This document shows, piece after piece, positions 1-9,139 of a stretch of 64,000 bases of DNA (the stretch's first letter is position 1; every line of letters begins with the position of its first letter). The notes beneath the pieces are model-generated. The model ran no database searches and was not told the DNA's origin. It worked only from the letters and a program-made list of their open reading frames with translations. Source of the DNA: Pseudohalocynthiibacter aestuariivivens (lineage in GTDB: Bacteria > Pseudomonadota > Alphaproteobacteria > Rhodobacterales > Rhodobacteraceae); NCBI RefSeq assembly GCF_011040495.1, contig NZ_CP049037.1, positions 3,286,001 to 3,350,000 of the forward strand. Reading direction: 5' to 3'. A program made the translations under genes and the position numbers.

Positions 1-1300
1 GGGCGAGACGCTGCCGGTCTTTGCCGGGCCGGGGCAGACGGTATCAGCGGGCGAGATGAACTTGACCGGACCGTTGACCATCCGCGCCACGGCCGTAGGG
101 CGCGACACGTCGCTGCACCGCATGGCTGATCTGGTGGCCGTGGCCGAGGCCGGACGCGCCAATTACACCTCACTGGCGGACCGGGCGGCCAAGCTATACG
201 CGCCGGGTGTACATATCCTGTCGGCGCTGGCGTTTCTGGGCTGGTATCTAGCGACCTATGACATGCGCACCGCGATCAACATCGCAGCGGCGGTTCTGAT
301 TATCACCTGCCCCTGCGCGTTGGGCCTAGCGGTGCCGGCGGTGACGACAGCGGCCAGCGGGCGGCTGTTTCGGCGGGGCATGCTGATCAAACACGCCACG
401 GCGCTGGAACGGTTGGCAGAGGTCGATACCGTGGTGTTTGACAAGACCGGCACTCTAACCACAGGCACGCCGGCTCTGACCGGGCTGGATGCGCTGGGCG
501 ACCGCGAGGCAGGCATCGCTATGGCGTTGGCGCTGGGGTCATCGCATCCGCTGTCGCGGGCGATCGTGGAAGCGGGACAGGCGGCGGAGATAACGCCCGC
601 ATCGGTGAGTGAGATCACGGAGGTGCCGGGATACGGGGCCAAGGGCGTCTGGAAGGGGCAAACGGTCCGGCTGGGGCGTGCCTCCTGGGTCGGAGCCGCG
701 CCGCTGGCGGTGACAGCAAGCTACCTGCAAGTGGGAGAGGATGCGCCGGTCGCGCTGCCATTCGAGGATCGGTTGCGGGACGGCGCGGCAGAGACGGTCG
801 CGCAGTTCATAGCACGTGGCTTCAAGGTGTACCTGTTCTCGGGCGACAGTGCGCCCAGCGTCGAAGCGATGGCCGAAAAATTGGGCATCACCCGTTGGAT
901 GGCCGAAACACTCCCTGCGGACAAGGCTGCAAGGGTCGAGGAATTGCGCGCGTCCGGCGCGCACGTGCTGATGGTCGGGGACGGTCTGAACGATACCGCT
1001 GCGTTGGCGGCAGCGCATGTGTCGATCTCGCCCGCCAGCGCGCTGGATGCGGCGCGTGTGGCGTCGGACATGGTATTGCTGGGATCGGATCTGAGTGTTT
1101 TGGCGGAGGCGTGCACAATCGCCAAGTCCGCCACCAAACGTATTCGCGAGAATTTCCGCATTGCCACGCTCTATAATATCATCGCGGTGCCGTTGGCGGT
1201 GGCGGGACTGGCGACGCCACTGATCGCGGCGCTGGCAATGTCCACCAGTTCGATCACGGTTTCGCTGAATGCACTAAGGCTACGTGGGGGGCAACGATGA
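1..1300 (+). CDS. ccoI: Copper-translocating P-type ATPase CcoI/FixI, 5' end outside window
   Basis: C-terminal ~430 residues of a P1B-type ATPase that exports or delivers copper across the inner membrane for cbb3 cytochrome oxidase assembly. Reading from base 2, the frame opens inside the actuator domain (GETLPV, the TGES region). The CPC metal site in the transmembrane segment (ITCPCALG), the phosphorylation motif DKTGTLT and the hinge motif GDGLNDTAAL all follow in order. The N-terminal metal-binding domain lies upstream of the window. The stop overlaps the start of ccoS (ATGA), the usual ccoGHIS order, which is why I call CcoI rather than a generic CopA. An ATG at base 56 is internal, not the true start. 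Confidence 0.93.
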   Translation, partial: GETLPVFAGPGQTVSAGEMNLTGPLTIRATAVGRDTSLHRMADLVAVAEAGRANYTSLADRAAKLYAPGVHILSALAFLGWYLATYDMRTAINIAAAVLIITCPCALGLAVPAVTTAASGRLFRRGMLIKHATALERLAEVDTVVFDKTGTLTTGTPALTGLDALGDREAGIAMALALGSSHPLSRAIVEAGQAAEITPASVSEITEVPGYGAKGVWKGQTVRLGRASWVGAAPLAVTASYLQVGEDAPVALPFEDRLRDGAAETVAQFIARGFKVYLFSGDSAPSVEAMAEKLGITRWMAETLPADKAARVEELRASGAHVLMVGDGLNDTAALAAAHVSISPASALDAARVASDMVLLGSDLSVLAEACTIAKSATKRIRENFRIATLYNIIAVPLAVAGLATPLIAALAMSTSSITVSLNALRLRGGQR

Positions 1301-1455
1301 ATATCCTCGTCTACCTGATCCCGATTTCGCTGTTTCTGGGGGCTGTAGGTCTGGTTGCGTTTATCTATACTGTGCGCAGCAATCAGTATGACGACCCAGA
1401 GGGCGACAGCCGCCGCATTTTATCGGATGAATGGGACGACCGGCCCAAGCCGTAG
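1297..1455 (+). CDS. ccoS: cbb3-type cytochrome oxidase assembly protein CcoS
   Basis: A 52-residue protein starting MNILVYLIPISLFLG with one N-terminal membrane helix, followed by an acidic tail with YDDPEGDSRRIL. Size, single helix and the tail pattern match CcoS/FixS, which is needed for cofactor insertion into cbb3 oxidase. It overlaps the ccoI stop by four bases, so the two are translationally coupled. Confidence 0.9.
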   Translation: MNILVYLIPISLFLGAVGLVAFIYTVRSNQYDDPEGDSRRILSDEWDDRPKP

Positions 1456-1498
1456 TCGTTGCTCGTTGCCGGTGTATATCCGGCTCTGGCCAATTGGT

Positions 1499-2977
1499 TC
1501 AGCCCGGTTCGACCATGAAGCAGGTGAATTTCTTGGCCTGCAGGCGGCGGCAGGCCAGATCGGCTGTTTCGCGCGACAGCCCCATGAAGTTGGCGTCGAA
1601 ACCATTGGAACGCTGAACAACCTTACGCAATGATCCGTCCAGAGTGCTGATTTCGCTCAATGCTGTTTTTAGCAGTATCTTGCGTGCTTTGTACTGGCTG
1701 GGATAGCGGCCGACGTTGATGCCCCAGTTGCGACCGCCAGAGGTGGAAATACGGGTAACAACTTCTTGCACGGGGTCTTCTTGTGCTGGCTCGGTCTGAA
1801 CGGCTGCCACCAGTTCCGCAGGGCGCTTCACTGGCTTTACGGTATCTGTCGGCAATGCCGAGGCCAGCACAGTCTGGACTGCGACCTTCGGCTGAGTGGC
1901 GGGGGCGCTCTTGGCGGCGAGGGCAGTCGCTTGCGCGGCCATCAGCGCCTTTTCTATGTCATCCTGTGATGCGACCAGCACCGGCTCTGCCGTGACCGAT
2001 GGCGCGTCGGGGATGGGTCGCGACTGTGGTCGCAGGCTCTTCTTGACCGCTGCGGCACTGGCCAGACGGACGGTTTTTCCGACACCGCCGGGTGTGCCGG
2101 AGCCTGCCTTGCCCATGTAGGGTGGAACCTTGGGTTTTGCGACGGCCACGCGGGTGGGGGAACGGCGAAAGCCGAGATCAAGCAGCTCGGCCACCCGTGC
2201 ATTGCGGGTATGGGTAGAGCGCCCGCCAAAGACTGTGGCGATGACCCGCTCCTGCCCGCGTTCGGCACTTGCCACCAGATTGAAGCCTGCGGCGCGGGTA
2301 TAGCCGGTTTTGATCCCGTCCGCGCCACGATAGCTGTTCAGCAATCGCCGGTTGGTATGTTGCACTGTGCGGACGCCGGCATAGGCCTCGCGGCGGGAAA
2401 ACAGATTGTAGTAATCGGGGTAGTCATAGAACAGGTGCCGCCCCAGATTGGTCATGTCCCGTGCGGTGCTGAGGTGACCGGACTCCGTCAGACCGTGCGC
2501 GTTTTTGAACGTGGTACGGGTCATGCCCATCGCCTTGGCCGTGCGGTTCATCCGGCGCGCGAACTTTGCTTCGGATCCCTCAATCGCTTCGCCGATCGCG
2601 GTGGCAGCATCATTGGCGGATTTCACCGCTGCTGCACGGATCAGATACCGCAGCTTGATCCGCTGTCCGGATTTAAGTCCCAGCTTGGAGGGTGGTTCAC
2701 TCGCCGCGTGGCTGGAAATCAACACGTCGTCGTCAAGGCTGATTTCACCGTTCTCAATCGCTTCGAACGCAATATAGAGCGTCATCATCTTGGTCAGAGA
2801 GGCCGGGTGCAGGCGCGTGTCGGCGTTCTCGGCATGTACGACCTTGCCCGATCTCGCATCCATCACCAGTGCCGCGTAGGGGGCTGCCGCTGCGCTGAGC
2901 GGGACAATGACGAACATCCAGACCGTGGCTAGGGCCAACAGACCCCACCTGATCGGCTGCGCTTTCCGAGCCTTCAT
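1499..2977 (-). CDS. D-alanyl-D-alanine carboxypeptidase (PBP5/6 family) with C-terminal SPOR domain
   Basis: 492 residues. A signal peptide (residues 1-32) precedes a serine-type D-Ala-D-Ala carboxypeptidase domain with all three active-site motifs: SLTK at 60-63, SAN at 120-122 and KTG at 223-225. The enzyme trims the pentapeptide of peptidoglycan in the periplasm. The middle (about 280-400) is Ala/Pro/Val-rich and probably unstructured. The last ~80 residues look like a SPOR domain, which binds septal denuded glycan, so the protein probably acts at the division site. It is convergent with ccoS, 43 bases away. The 269 bases upstream (to 3246) are A+T-rich and hold no gene that I can see. 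Confidence 0.9.
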   Translation of the reverse strand: MKARKAQPIRWGLLALATVWMFVIVPLSAAAAPYAALVMDARSGKVVHAENADTRLHPASLTKMMTLYIAFEAIENGEISLDDDVLISSHAASEPPSKLGLKSGQRIKLRYLIRAAAVKSANDAATAIGEAIEGSEAKFARRMNRTAKAMGMTRTTFKNAHGLTESGHLSTARDMTNLGRHLFYDYPDYYNLFSRREAYAGVRTVQHTNRRLLNSYRGADGIKTGYTRAAGFNLVASAERGQERVIATVFGGRSTHTRNARVAELLDLGFRRSPTRVAVAKPKVPPYMGKAGSGTPGGVGKTVRLASAAAVKKSLRPQSRPIPDAPSVTAEPVLVASQDDIEKALMAAQATALAAKSAPATQPKVAVQTVLASALPTDTVKPVKRPAELVAAVQTEPAQEDPVQEVVTRISTSGGRNWGINVGRYPSQYKARKILLKTALSEISTLDGSLRKVVQRSNGFDANFMGLSRETADLACRRLQAKKFTCFMVEPG

Positions 2978-3246
2978 GGAACTACTCTTTTTTACTGCCT
3001 CGTGCCGCCGGTTATCCGACTGGCTTTTATTATGGCTAAAAGGCTAACACATGATACATTTCCGATAAAGGTCTCATTTTAATAGAATTTATGTCTTTTT
3101 ACACACCCCGACATCCACATGTTGGGTGGGGCGATTTCGCAACCACAACACTGTCTAATGTGGCGGGAATGTGGCGAATCCGGGCAATAATATGGCAGCG
3201 GTGATTTGACATATTCGACCGCGTTGAGCGGCCTCGCGACCGAATT

Positions 3247-3828
3247 TCAGGATGCTGGTCTAACAAGTTTCGCAACGTCACTGTGGCGGGGGCAGGTGAT
3301 CAAATGATCGTTGACCAATCCGCAGGCCTGCATGAAGGCATAAACAATGGTCGGCCCGCAAAAGGTGAAGCCGCGTTTCTTGAGATCCTTTGAGATCGCA
3401 TTGGACAATGGCGTATGTGCGGGCACGTCGGCCATGCTGGCCCAGGTATTTTGCAACGGCACACCGCCCAGATAATCCCACAGATAAGTGTCGAACCCCT
3501 GTTCGGCCTCAATCCGCTGCCACGCGCGGGCATTTTTTATGGTTGCGGCGATTTTTCCGCGATGGCGCACAATGCCGGGATCCTCGAGCAGGCGCGTGAC
3601 GTCCGCCTCGCCCCATTCGGCGATAATGTTGGGGTCGAAGCCCTCGAATGCGGCGCGAAAATTATCGCGCTTTTTCAATATGGTGATCCAGCTCAGCCCA
3701 GCTTGAAACCCGTCGAGGATCAGCTTTTCCCACAACGCGCGGCTGTCATATTCGGGTACACCCCATTCGGTGTCGTGGTAGGTTTTGTAGATCTCTTCAT
3801 GTCCTACCCAGTCACATCGCTCGCTCAT
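3247..3828 (-). CDS. tag: DNA-3-methyladenine glycosylase I
   Basis: Base-excision repair enzyme that removes 3-methyladenine. The start MSERCDWVG was chosen by alignment from memory to E. coli Tag (MERCGWV...); a longer reading adds 8 residues. Family signatures are present: YHDTEWGVP, QAGLSWITILKKR, the HRGKI segment and KKRGFTFCGPTIVYAFMQACGLVNDH. The zinc-site Cys near the N-terminus, the His of YHD, and the C-terminal NDH and C(P)RH residues are in place, so it should be active. It is divergent from the EAL gene. Confidence 0.93.
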   Translation of the reverse strand: MSERCDWVGHEEIYKTYHDTEWGVPEYDSRALWEKLILDGFQAGLSWITILKKRDNFRAAFEGFDPNIIAEWGEADVTRLLEDPGIVRHRGKIAATIKNARAWQRIEAEQGFDTYLWDYLGGVPLQNTWASMADVPAHTPLSNAISKDLKKRGFTFCGPTIVYAFMQACGLVNDHLITCPRHSDVAKLVRPAS

Positions 3829-3918
3829 TCTGAACCCCGCCGGATTATTCAAATTGTTCCTTTAAGGAATCTTTATCCTCAAACACCGAGGTTGAGCGAG
3901 GACTATTCGGAGGGTGCG

Positions 3919-4761
3919 ATGGGCACGCGCGACAAAAGCATATGGGCTGACGTGCCGGTTGGCCACCATGACCCGCTATCCTACGCAGTAACGAAGCGGG
4001 ATCAGTCGGTGATTTCCATGGTACAGCAGGCTGTGCGGCACAAGCAGGTCATGTTGGCCTACCAGCCGGTTGTGCCCGCAGGGCAGGCGACGCGTGTGGC
4101 CTTCTATGAGGGGCTCATCCGTGTGCTGGACGAAACGGGGCGAATCATACCGGCCAAGGACTTCATCGAGGTGATCGAGACAACCGAAACGGGTCGGGTG
4201 ATCGATTGTCTGGCTCTGGAGAAGGGACTGCGCGCACTCTTGCGGCATCCCGACTTGCGCCTGTCGATCAACATGTCGGCGCGCTCTATCGGGTACGAGC
4301 CGTGGATGCGCACATTGCGCAAGGGGTTGAAGGCGGGCCCAACCGTGGGCGAACGTCTGATCCTCGAGATTACCGAAAGCTCGGCCATGATCGTGCCGGA
4401 ACTGGTCGTCAATTTTATGAAGGATCTGCAAAAACAGGAGGTCAGCTTTGCGCTTGATGATTTCGGGGCGGGGTTCACGTCGTTTCGCTATCTCAAGCAA
4501 TTCTATTTCGACATCCTGAAGATCGACGGGCAATTCATTCGGGGCATTGCGCAGGACCCTGACAACCAGGTGATGACCACGGCGCTGGCGACCATCGGGC
4601 GGCAGTTCGATATGTTCACAGTCGCGGAAAGCGTTGAGCGGGCCGAGGATGCCGCCTATCTAACCGCCATCGGAATTGATTGCCTTCAAGGTTATTATTA
4701 TGGCGCGCCAACCGTCAAACCGGCTTGGTTGAGTACGAGCGTCGCGCGCGTCGCTGTGTGA
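3919..4761 (+). CDS. Stand-alone EAL-domain cyclic-di-GMP phosphodiesterase
   Basis: 280 residues, almost entirely one EAL domain, with no GGDEF, PAS or membrane segment, so a cytosolic c-di-GMP phosphodiesterase is likely. The signature reads YEGLIR, with Gly for the Ala of EAL; the metal-binding Glu is kept. Other catalytic positions are visible: SINMSA (Asn), EITESS (Glu), LDDFGAGFTS (Asp-Asp), DILKIDG (Lys), AESVE (Glu) and the terminal QGYYYG (Gln). The start ATG has GGAGG seven bases upstream; longer in-frame readings run back through tag and are not credible. No neighbour hints at its output. Confidence 0.87.
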   Translation: MGTRDKSIWADVPVGHHDPLSYAVTKRDQSVISMVQQAVRHKQVMLAYQPVVPAGQATRVAFYEGLIRVLDETGRIIPAKDFIEVIETTETGRVIDCLALEKGLRALLRHPDLRLSINMSARSIGYEPWMRTLRKGLKAGPTVGERLILEITESSAMIVPELVVNFMKDLQKQEVSFALDDFGAGFTSFRYLKQFYFDILKIDGQFIRGIAQDPDNQVMTTALATIGRQFDMFTVAESVERAEDAAYLTAIGIDCLQGYYYGAPTVKPAWLSTSVARVAV

Positions 4762-4852
4762 CCGGACATCGCGGCATGTGACAACGCAACCGTTGTGGCG
4801 ACCCCGTGCATGCGATATGTCTGGGTGGCAAATGGTGGGGATGTTGTCGCGC

Positions 4853-4870
4853 GCAACACTGGAGTGTTGC
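4853..4870. promoter_or_regulatory. Perfect 18-bp palindrome upstream of phbA
   Basis: GCAACACTGGAGTGTTGC is a perfect inverted repeat with 8-bp arms and a GG centre, 52 bases before the phbA start. Its position fits an operator overlapping the promoter. PhaR, the PHB-responsive repressor, is an obvious candidate, but that is inference. Confidence 0.4.
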
Positions 4871-4922
4871 ACACTGGGATCATGCCCCATCTGGAAATTT
4901 TTTCTGGTGGAGAGACACATAC

Positions 4923-6098
4923 ATGACCAATGTCGTTATCGCATCCGCAGCCCGCACGGCTGTTGGCTCGTTCGGGGGCGCATTCGCAAACACGCCCGCA
5001 CATGATCTGGGCGCCGCAGTGCTCGAGGCTGTCGTAGAACGTGCCGGGATCGACAAATCCGAAGTGTCCGAAACGATCCTTGGTCAGGTTTTGACCGCCG
5101 CGCAAGGGCAGAACCCTGCGCGTCAGGCGCATGTGAATGCTGGCCTGCCGATCGAAAGCTCGGCTTGGGGCCTGAATCAGGTTTGCGGTTCTGGCCTGCG
5201 GGCCGTCGCGCTGGGTGCGCAGCATATCCAACTGGGCGATGCCGCCATCATCTGTGCGGGTGGACAGGAGAACATGACGCTCAGCCCTCATGCCGCGCAT
5301 TTGCGTGCAGGTCACAAGATGGGCGATATGAAGTATATCGACACGATGATCCGCGATGGTCTGTGGGATGCATTTAATGGCTACCACATGGGCCAAACCG
5401 CCGAAAACGTAGCCGAGCAATGGCAGATTAGCCGTGATATGCAGGATGAATTCGCCGTTGCCAGCCAGAACAAGGCCGAAGCCGCGCAAAAGGCAGGCAA
5501 GTTCGACGACGAGGTGATCGCGTTCACCGTCAAGGGACGCAAGGGTGATATCGTCGTGGACAAGGATGAGTATATCCGCCACGGCGCGAATATCGAGGCA
5601 ATGCAGAAGATGCGCCCGGCCTTTACCAAGGATGGCAGCGTAACAGCCGCCAATGCGTCAGGCCTGAATGATGGTGCAGCAGCCACCCTGCTGATGAGCG
5701 CCGATGACGCCAACAAACGTGGCATCGAGCCGCTGGCGCGCATTGCCAGCTACGCGACTGCGGGTCTGAACCCCTCGATCATGGGCGTCGGTCCAATCCA
5801 TGCCAGCCGCAAGGCGCTGGAAAAGGCGGGTTGGTCCGTCGGCGATCTGGATCTGGTCGAGGCAAACGAAGCTTTCGCCGCGCAGGCCTGTGCCGTGAAC
5901 AAGGACATGGGCTGGGATCCCAGCATCGTGAACGTCAACGGCGGCGCGATCGCCATCGGTCATCCGATTGGCGCGTCGGGTTGCCGGGTGCTGAACACGC
6001 TGCTCTTCGAGATGAAGCGCCGGGGGGCCAAGAAAGGTCTCGCCACGCTCTGCATCGGTGGCGGCATGGGTGTTGCCATGTGTGTCGAGCGGGGCTGA
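4923..6098 (+). CDS. phbA: Acetyl-CoA C-acetyltransferase (beta-ketothiolase)
   Basis: 391 residues. Condenses two acetyl-CoA into acetoacetyl-CoA, the first step of polyhydroxybutyrate synthesis; it can also run in thiolysis. The nucleophile is Cys88 in [10 protein letters not shown]. The GHPIGASG loop supplies the catalytic His, and [10 protein letters not shown] near the C-terminus supplies the second Cys. The start follows a GGAGAG ribosome site nine bases upstream. It is followed by a strong terminator and then by phbB with its own leader, so the pair is probably not a simple single transcript. Confidence 0.93.
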   Translation: MTNVVIASAARTAVGSFGGAFANTPAHDLGAAVLEAVVERAGIDKSEVSETILGQVLTAAQGQNPARQAHVNAGLPIESSAWGLNQVCGSGLRAVALGAQHIQLGDAAIICAGGQENMTLSPHAAHLRAGHKMGDMKYIDTMIRDGLWDAFNGYHMGQTAENVAEQWQISRDMQDEFAVASQNKAEAAQKAGKFDDEVIAFTVKGRKGDIVVDKDEYIRHGANIEAMQKMRPAFTKDGSVTAANASGLNDGAAATLLMSADDANKRGIEPLARIASYATAGLNPSIMGVGPIHASRKALEKAGWSVGDLDLVEANEAFAAQACAVNKDMGWDPSIVNVNGGAIAIGHPIGASGCRVLNTLLFEMKRRGAKKGLATLCIGGGMGVAMCVERG

Positions 6099-6129
6099 CC
6101 TGACGATTGCGGCCCGCATAATATTCAAA

Positions 6130-6157
6130 GGGCGCCCGAATCGGCGCCCTTTTTTTT
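6130..6157 (+). terminator. Rho-independent terminator after phbA
   Basis: GGGCGCC / GGCGCCC arms around a six-base CGAATC loop, followed directly by eight T. A textbook intrinsic terminator 31 bases after the phbA stop. Confidence 0.92.
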
Positions 6158-6207
6158 GGCACATGGTGCGGCTGGCAAGATACCTTTGATAATCGAAGAT
6201 TTTGTCG

Positions 6208-6222
6208 CGCAATAATATTGCG
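6208..6222. promoter_or_regulatory. Perfect 15-bp palindrome upstream of phbB
   Basis: CGCAATAATATTGCG (7-bp arms, central A) lies in the 146-base phbA-phbB gap, after the terminator and 81 bases before the phbB start. Its GCAA...TTGC arms resemble those of the palindrome before phbA although the spacing differs. A shared regulator is possible but unproven. Confidence 0.35.
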
Positions 6223-6303
6223 TATCACTGACCGAAACAGTAACAGAGTTACCAGTCCGATCTGCAACACTGACACAAGACATTGACATCAAGGAGAGAC
6301 ATC

Positions 6304-7026
6304 ATGGCACGAACAGCACTCGTCACCGGCGGCTCGCGTGGTATTGGCGCGGCGATTTCCAAGGCCCTCAAGGCTCAAGGCTGCAACGTTGCCGCGACCT
6401 ATGCAGGCAACGACGAGGCCGCCGCTGCCTTTACTGCCGAAACCGGCATCAAGACTTACAAATGGAACGCCGCTGACTACGACGCCAGCAAGGCAGGCAT
6501 CGCGCAAGTCGAAGAAGAAGTCGGTCCGATTGATATCGTGGTCGCAAACGCAGGCATCACCCGCGACGCCCCGTTCCACAAGATGACGCCAGAGCAATGG
6601 CATCAGGTCATCGACACCAACCTGACCGGCGTTTTTAACACTGTACATCCTGTCTGGCAGGGAATGCGTGAACGCAAATTCGGCCGCGTGATCGTCATCA
6701 GCTCGATCAACGGACAAAAGGGCCAGTTCGCCCAAGTCAACTATGCCGCGACCAAGGCGGGCGATCTGGGCATCGTGAAATCGCTGGCCCAGGAAGGCGC
6801 GCGCGCGGGCATCACTGCGAACGCTGTTTGCCCCGGTTACATCGCCACCGAAATGGTCATGGCCGTGCCGGAAAAAGTTCGCGAATCCATCATCAGCCAA
6901 ATCCCGGCGGGCCGTCTGGGCGAGCCGGAAGAGATCGCGCGCTGTGTGGCCTTTCTGGCCTCGGATGATGCGGGCTTTGTCAACGGATCAACCATCTCGG
7001 CGAACGGTGCGCAATTCTTCGTTTGA
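6304..7026 (+). CDS. phbB: Acetoacetyl-CoA reductase (NADPH)
   Basis: 240-residue short-chain dehydrogenase/reductase that makes (R)-3-hydroxybutyryl-CoA, the PHB monomer. It has the Rossmann TGGSRGIG motif, NAG in VVANAGITRD, and the catalytic Ser-Tyr-Lys set (VISSINGQ...NYAATKAG). The start ATG follows AAGGAGAG by six bases. Together with phbA it supplies the polymer pathway; the synthase phbC is not in this window. Confidence 0.93.
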   Translation: MARTALVTGGSRGIGAAISKALKAQGCNVAATYAGNDEAAAAFTAETGIKTYKWNAADYDASKAGIAQVEEEVGPIDIVVANAGITRDAPFHKMTPEQWHQVIDTNLTGVFNTVHPVWQGMRERKFGRVIVISSINGQKGQFAQVNYAATKAGDLGIVKSLAQEGARAGITANAVCPGYIATEMVMAVPEKVRESIISQIPAGRLGEPEEIARCVAFLASDDAGFVNGSTISANGAQFFV

Positions 7027-7056
7027 CGCAAAAATAGTTTTACGCCATAGCGTTCG

Positions 7057-7090
7057 ACGGCTGTCCCATCGGGGCAGCCGTTTCCGTTTT
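7057..7090 (+). terminator. Terminator after phbB
   Basis: ACGGCTG/CAGCCGT arms, which can extend through CCC/GGG to an ATC loop with one T-G wobble, followed by TTTCCGTTTT. It lies 31 bases after the phbB stop and just before the next gene's ribosome site. Confidence 0.8.
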
Positions 7091-7100
7091 GGAGTGTAGG

Positions 7101-7964
7101 ATGTCACGGGGTAAAGCGACGGGAATCGGGTTTGCTGCGGTTCTGCTGTGGGCGCTTTTGGCGCTCTTTACTGTGGGATCTGCGCCGGTACCCCCCTTGC
7201 AACTGAACGCGATGTGCTTTGGCATCGCCACGCTAATCGGCCTGATCTGGGTCGGGCGCAGTGGTGGGCTGGGTGATCTGCGCAAGGTGTCGTGGAAAGT
7301 TTATGCTTTCGGCACCGCCGGGCTGTTCGGGTATCATCTGCTCTATTTTACTGCATTGCGCCTAGCCCCGGCCGCCGAGGCCGGGCTGATTGCCTATCTA
7401 TGGCCGTTGCTGATCGTGCTGTTCTCGGGATTGCTGCCCGGCGAACGGTTGCGAGCAGGGCATCTGATCGGCGCGGTGGTTGCGTTTGCCGGGGCGGCAT
7501 TGATTATAGCCCGTGGCGGCACCAGCTTTGATGCGGATGCGCTGCCCGGGTATGGTGCGGCGGCGCTCTGTGCGCTGACATGGGCCAGCTATTCGGTACT
7601 GTCACGGCGGTTGGGCGACGTGCCAACCAACAGTGTGGCGGTGTTCTGCGCCGGCACAGCGTTACTGTCGCTGGTTGCACATTTGCTGTTCGAAGTGACG
7701 GTTTGGCCGGTGGGTGCACTGGGCTGGGCGTCAGTTCTCGCTCTGGGTCTCGGGCCTGTCGGGCTAGCCTTCTACGTGTGGGATATTGGGGTCAAGCGGG
7801 GCGATATCCAACTGCTGGGCGTGGCATCCTATGCCGCACCGCTGCTGTCGACGCTGGTGCTGATCCTCGCTGGCGTGGCCGCGCCGAGTGCTAGCCTCCT
7901 GATCGCAGCAGTGTTGATTGCTGGTGGAGCATTACTGGCGGCCAAAGCGGGCGGGGCGAATTGA
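7101..7964 (+). CDS. DMT-superfamily exporter, YddG-like (EamA domains)
   Basis: 287 residues with about ten hydrophobic helices in two EamA repeats, an inner-membrane drug/metabolite exporter. The opening (ATGIGFAAVLLWALLALFTVG) and the YHLLYFTALRLAPAAEAGLIAYLWPLLIVLFSG segment recall the YddG aromatic amino acid exporter group, but substrate cannot be read from sequence. The start is the ATG after GGAG; a longer reading runs into the phbB terminator. It probably has its own promoter. Confidence 0.8.
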   Translation: MSRGKATGIGFAAVLLWALLALFTVGSAPVPPLQLNAMCFGIATLIGLIWVGRSGGLGDLRKVSWKVYAFGTAGLFGYHLLYFTALRLAPAAEAGLIAYLWPLLIVLFSGLLPGERLRAGHLIGAVVAFAGAALIIARGGTSFDADALPGYGAAALCALTWASYSVLSRRLGDVPTNSVAVFCAGTALLSLVAHLLFEVTVWPVGALGWASVLALGLGPVGLAFYVWDIGVKRGDIQLLGVASYAAPLLSTLVLILAGVAAPSASLLIAAVLIAGGALLAAKAGGAN

Positions 7965-8092
7965 ACCAAGGCTGATCCGATCCGCATAAACCCTGCCGCC
8001 CAGCATGTGACGCGGGGCGGTCCTGAGCGCATCACATGCGCCTAAGGCGTTTCGCGAAAAACCGATGTTCAGCCATCCGCGAAACGAAAAAT

Positions 8093-8263
8093 TCAGGCCT
8101 CTGCTGAAAGGCGGGCGATTTCTTCCTTGAGTCGCAGCTTTTGCTTCTTCAACTCAGCGATTTGCAGGTTATTGGTCCCTGGCGCGCGCTGCGCCTCATC
8201 GACTTGGTTTGAGAGAACCTGGTGTTTTTTCTTCAACTCCTCGACATGCGAACTCAAGCTCAT
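8093..8263 (-). CDS. YdcH/DUF465-like small coiled-coil protein
   Basis: A 56-residue, highly charged protein reading MSLSSHVEELKKKHQVLS at the start and ending in a Lys/Glu-rich helix (LKKQKLRLKEEIARLSAEA). Both halves look like an antiparallel helical hairpin, as in the YdcH (DUF465) family common in Rhodobacteraceae. AGGAG precedes the start. Function is unknown. Confidence 0.75.
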   Translation of the reverse strand: MSLSSHVEELKKKHQVLSNQVDEAQRAPGTNNLQIAELKKQKLRLKEEIARLSAEA

Positions 8264-8380
8264 GCGTGTTCTCCTTGTTGGTTGGCTTCATCTAACAAGT
8301 CGAGTGCATCACAAAACTGTCATGCTGTCACGCCGCGCGCGCAGCATATCGGTGGCAAACTGCCGATAATTTATCTGAAC

Positions 8381-9139
8381 TCAGCCGCCAAAGGGCAATG
8401 ACGCTCCGTGGCGGAGGATCAGCGCCGTCCGATCAGAGTAATTTTCACGGTCGCCGTCATGGCTGTCGCCCGCGTGTAGGATCCATGGGGCGTACAGGCG
8501 AAATGCCGCTCGGCCTCCCTTGCGCCCGCGCATCAGGACCAAACTCGCCGGGCGTCCGGTACGTGCGGCCAACGGCTGTACCTCAATACTGCCTAGATGG
8601 CCCATCGCATGGGCCAGCAAGTCAGGTAGCTTGTCGGCGCGGTGGATCACATGCACAAAGCCCCCCGGCGCGGCGCGGCGGGACGCGGCGCGCAGCCATT
8701 GCGCGAGTGGCGTCACCTCACCCAAGGCCGCCTCGCGACCGGGATCGCGGGCTGATAAACCCGCGGTCCGGTCGAAATAGGGGGGGTTGGCAATCACATG
8801 ATCAAAACGGTGCTGCGTGATTTCGCCCGGCATATCGGCCAGATCTCCGGTGACCACGTCTAGCGCGATGTCGTTCTCGGTGGCGTTGCGCCGTGCAAGA
8901 TCTGCGTAGTTCTCTTGCATCTCTAGCCCGGTCAACTGTAGCCCCGGCACCCGAGCGCCAAGGCACAAGATCGCGGCCCCAGCGCCACAGCCCAGTTCCA
9001 GCACGGATTGGCCGGGTTTGGCGGTGACCGATGCGGCCAAGAGCACCGGATCGACGCCTGCACGATAACCGGTACGCGGCTGATAGAGGTGCAGTTGCCC
9101 CCCTAGAAACGCATCATGGCTTAGATCAAGGGCCGTCAT
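8381..9139 (-). CDS. tRNA1(Val) (adenine-N6)-methyltransferase-like SAM methylase (TrmN6/COG4123)
   Basis: 252 residues. A Rossmann methyltransferase with the SAM loop VLELGCGAGAA and the amino-methylase motif NPPY (VIANPPYFDR), typical of N6-adenine methylases. The N-terminal LYQPRTGYRAGVDPVLLAA stretch is characteristic of the TrmN6/YfiC group, so modification of a tRNA adenine is the best guess. The start MTALDLSHDA has GAGG upstream and overlaps the preceding DUF2007 gene by 14 bases, indicating coupling. Confidence 0.82.
   Translation of the reverse strand: MTALDLSHDAFLGGQLHLYQPRTGYRAGVDPVLLAASVTAKPGQSVLELGCGAGAAILCLGARVPGLQLTGLEMQENYADLARRNATENDIALDVVTGDLADMPGEITQHRFDHVIANPPYFDRTAGLSARDPGREAALGEVTPLAQWLRAASRRAAPGGFVHVIHRADKLPDLLAHAMGHLGSIEVQPLAARTGRPASLVLMRGRKGGRAAFRLYAPWILHAGDSHDGDRENYSDRTALILRHGASLPFGG

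Noticed and set aside
1463..1480. GCCGG/CCGGC stem after ccoS as terminator
   Set aside because: Five base pairs and no T tract; not above chance in high G+C DNA.
2210..2932. 240-residue open frame opposite the carboxypeptidase gene
   Set aside because: It is antisense to a clear PBP5-type gene and has no recognisable motif.
8049..8085. GTTTCGCG/CGCGAAAC inverted repeat as a terminator
   Set aside because: The 21-base spacing and lack of a T tract after the stem on either strand make termination unlikely; noted only as a weak repeat.
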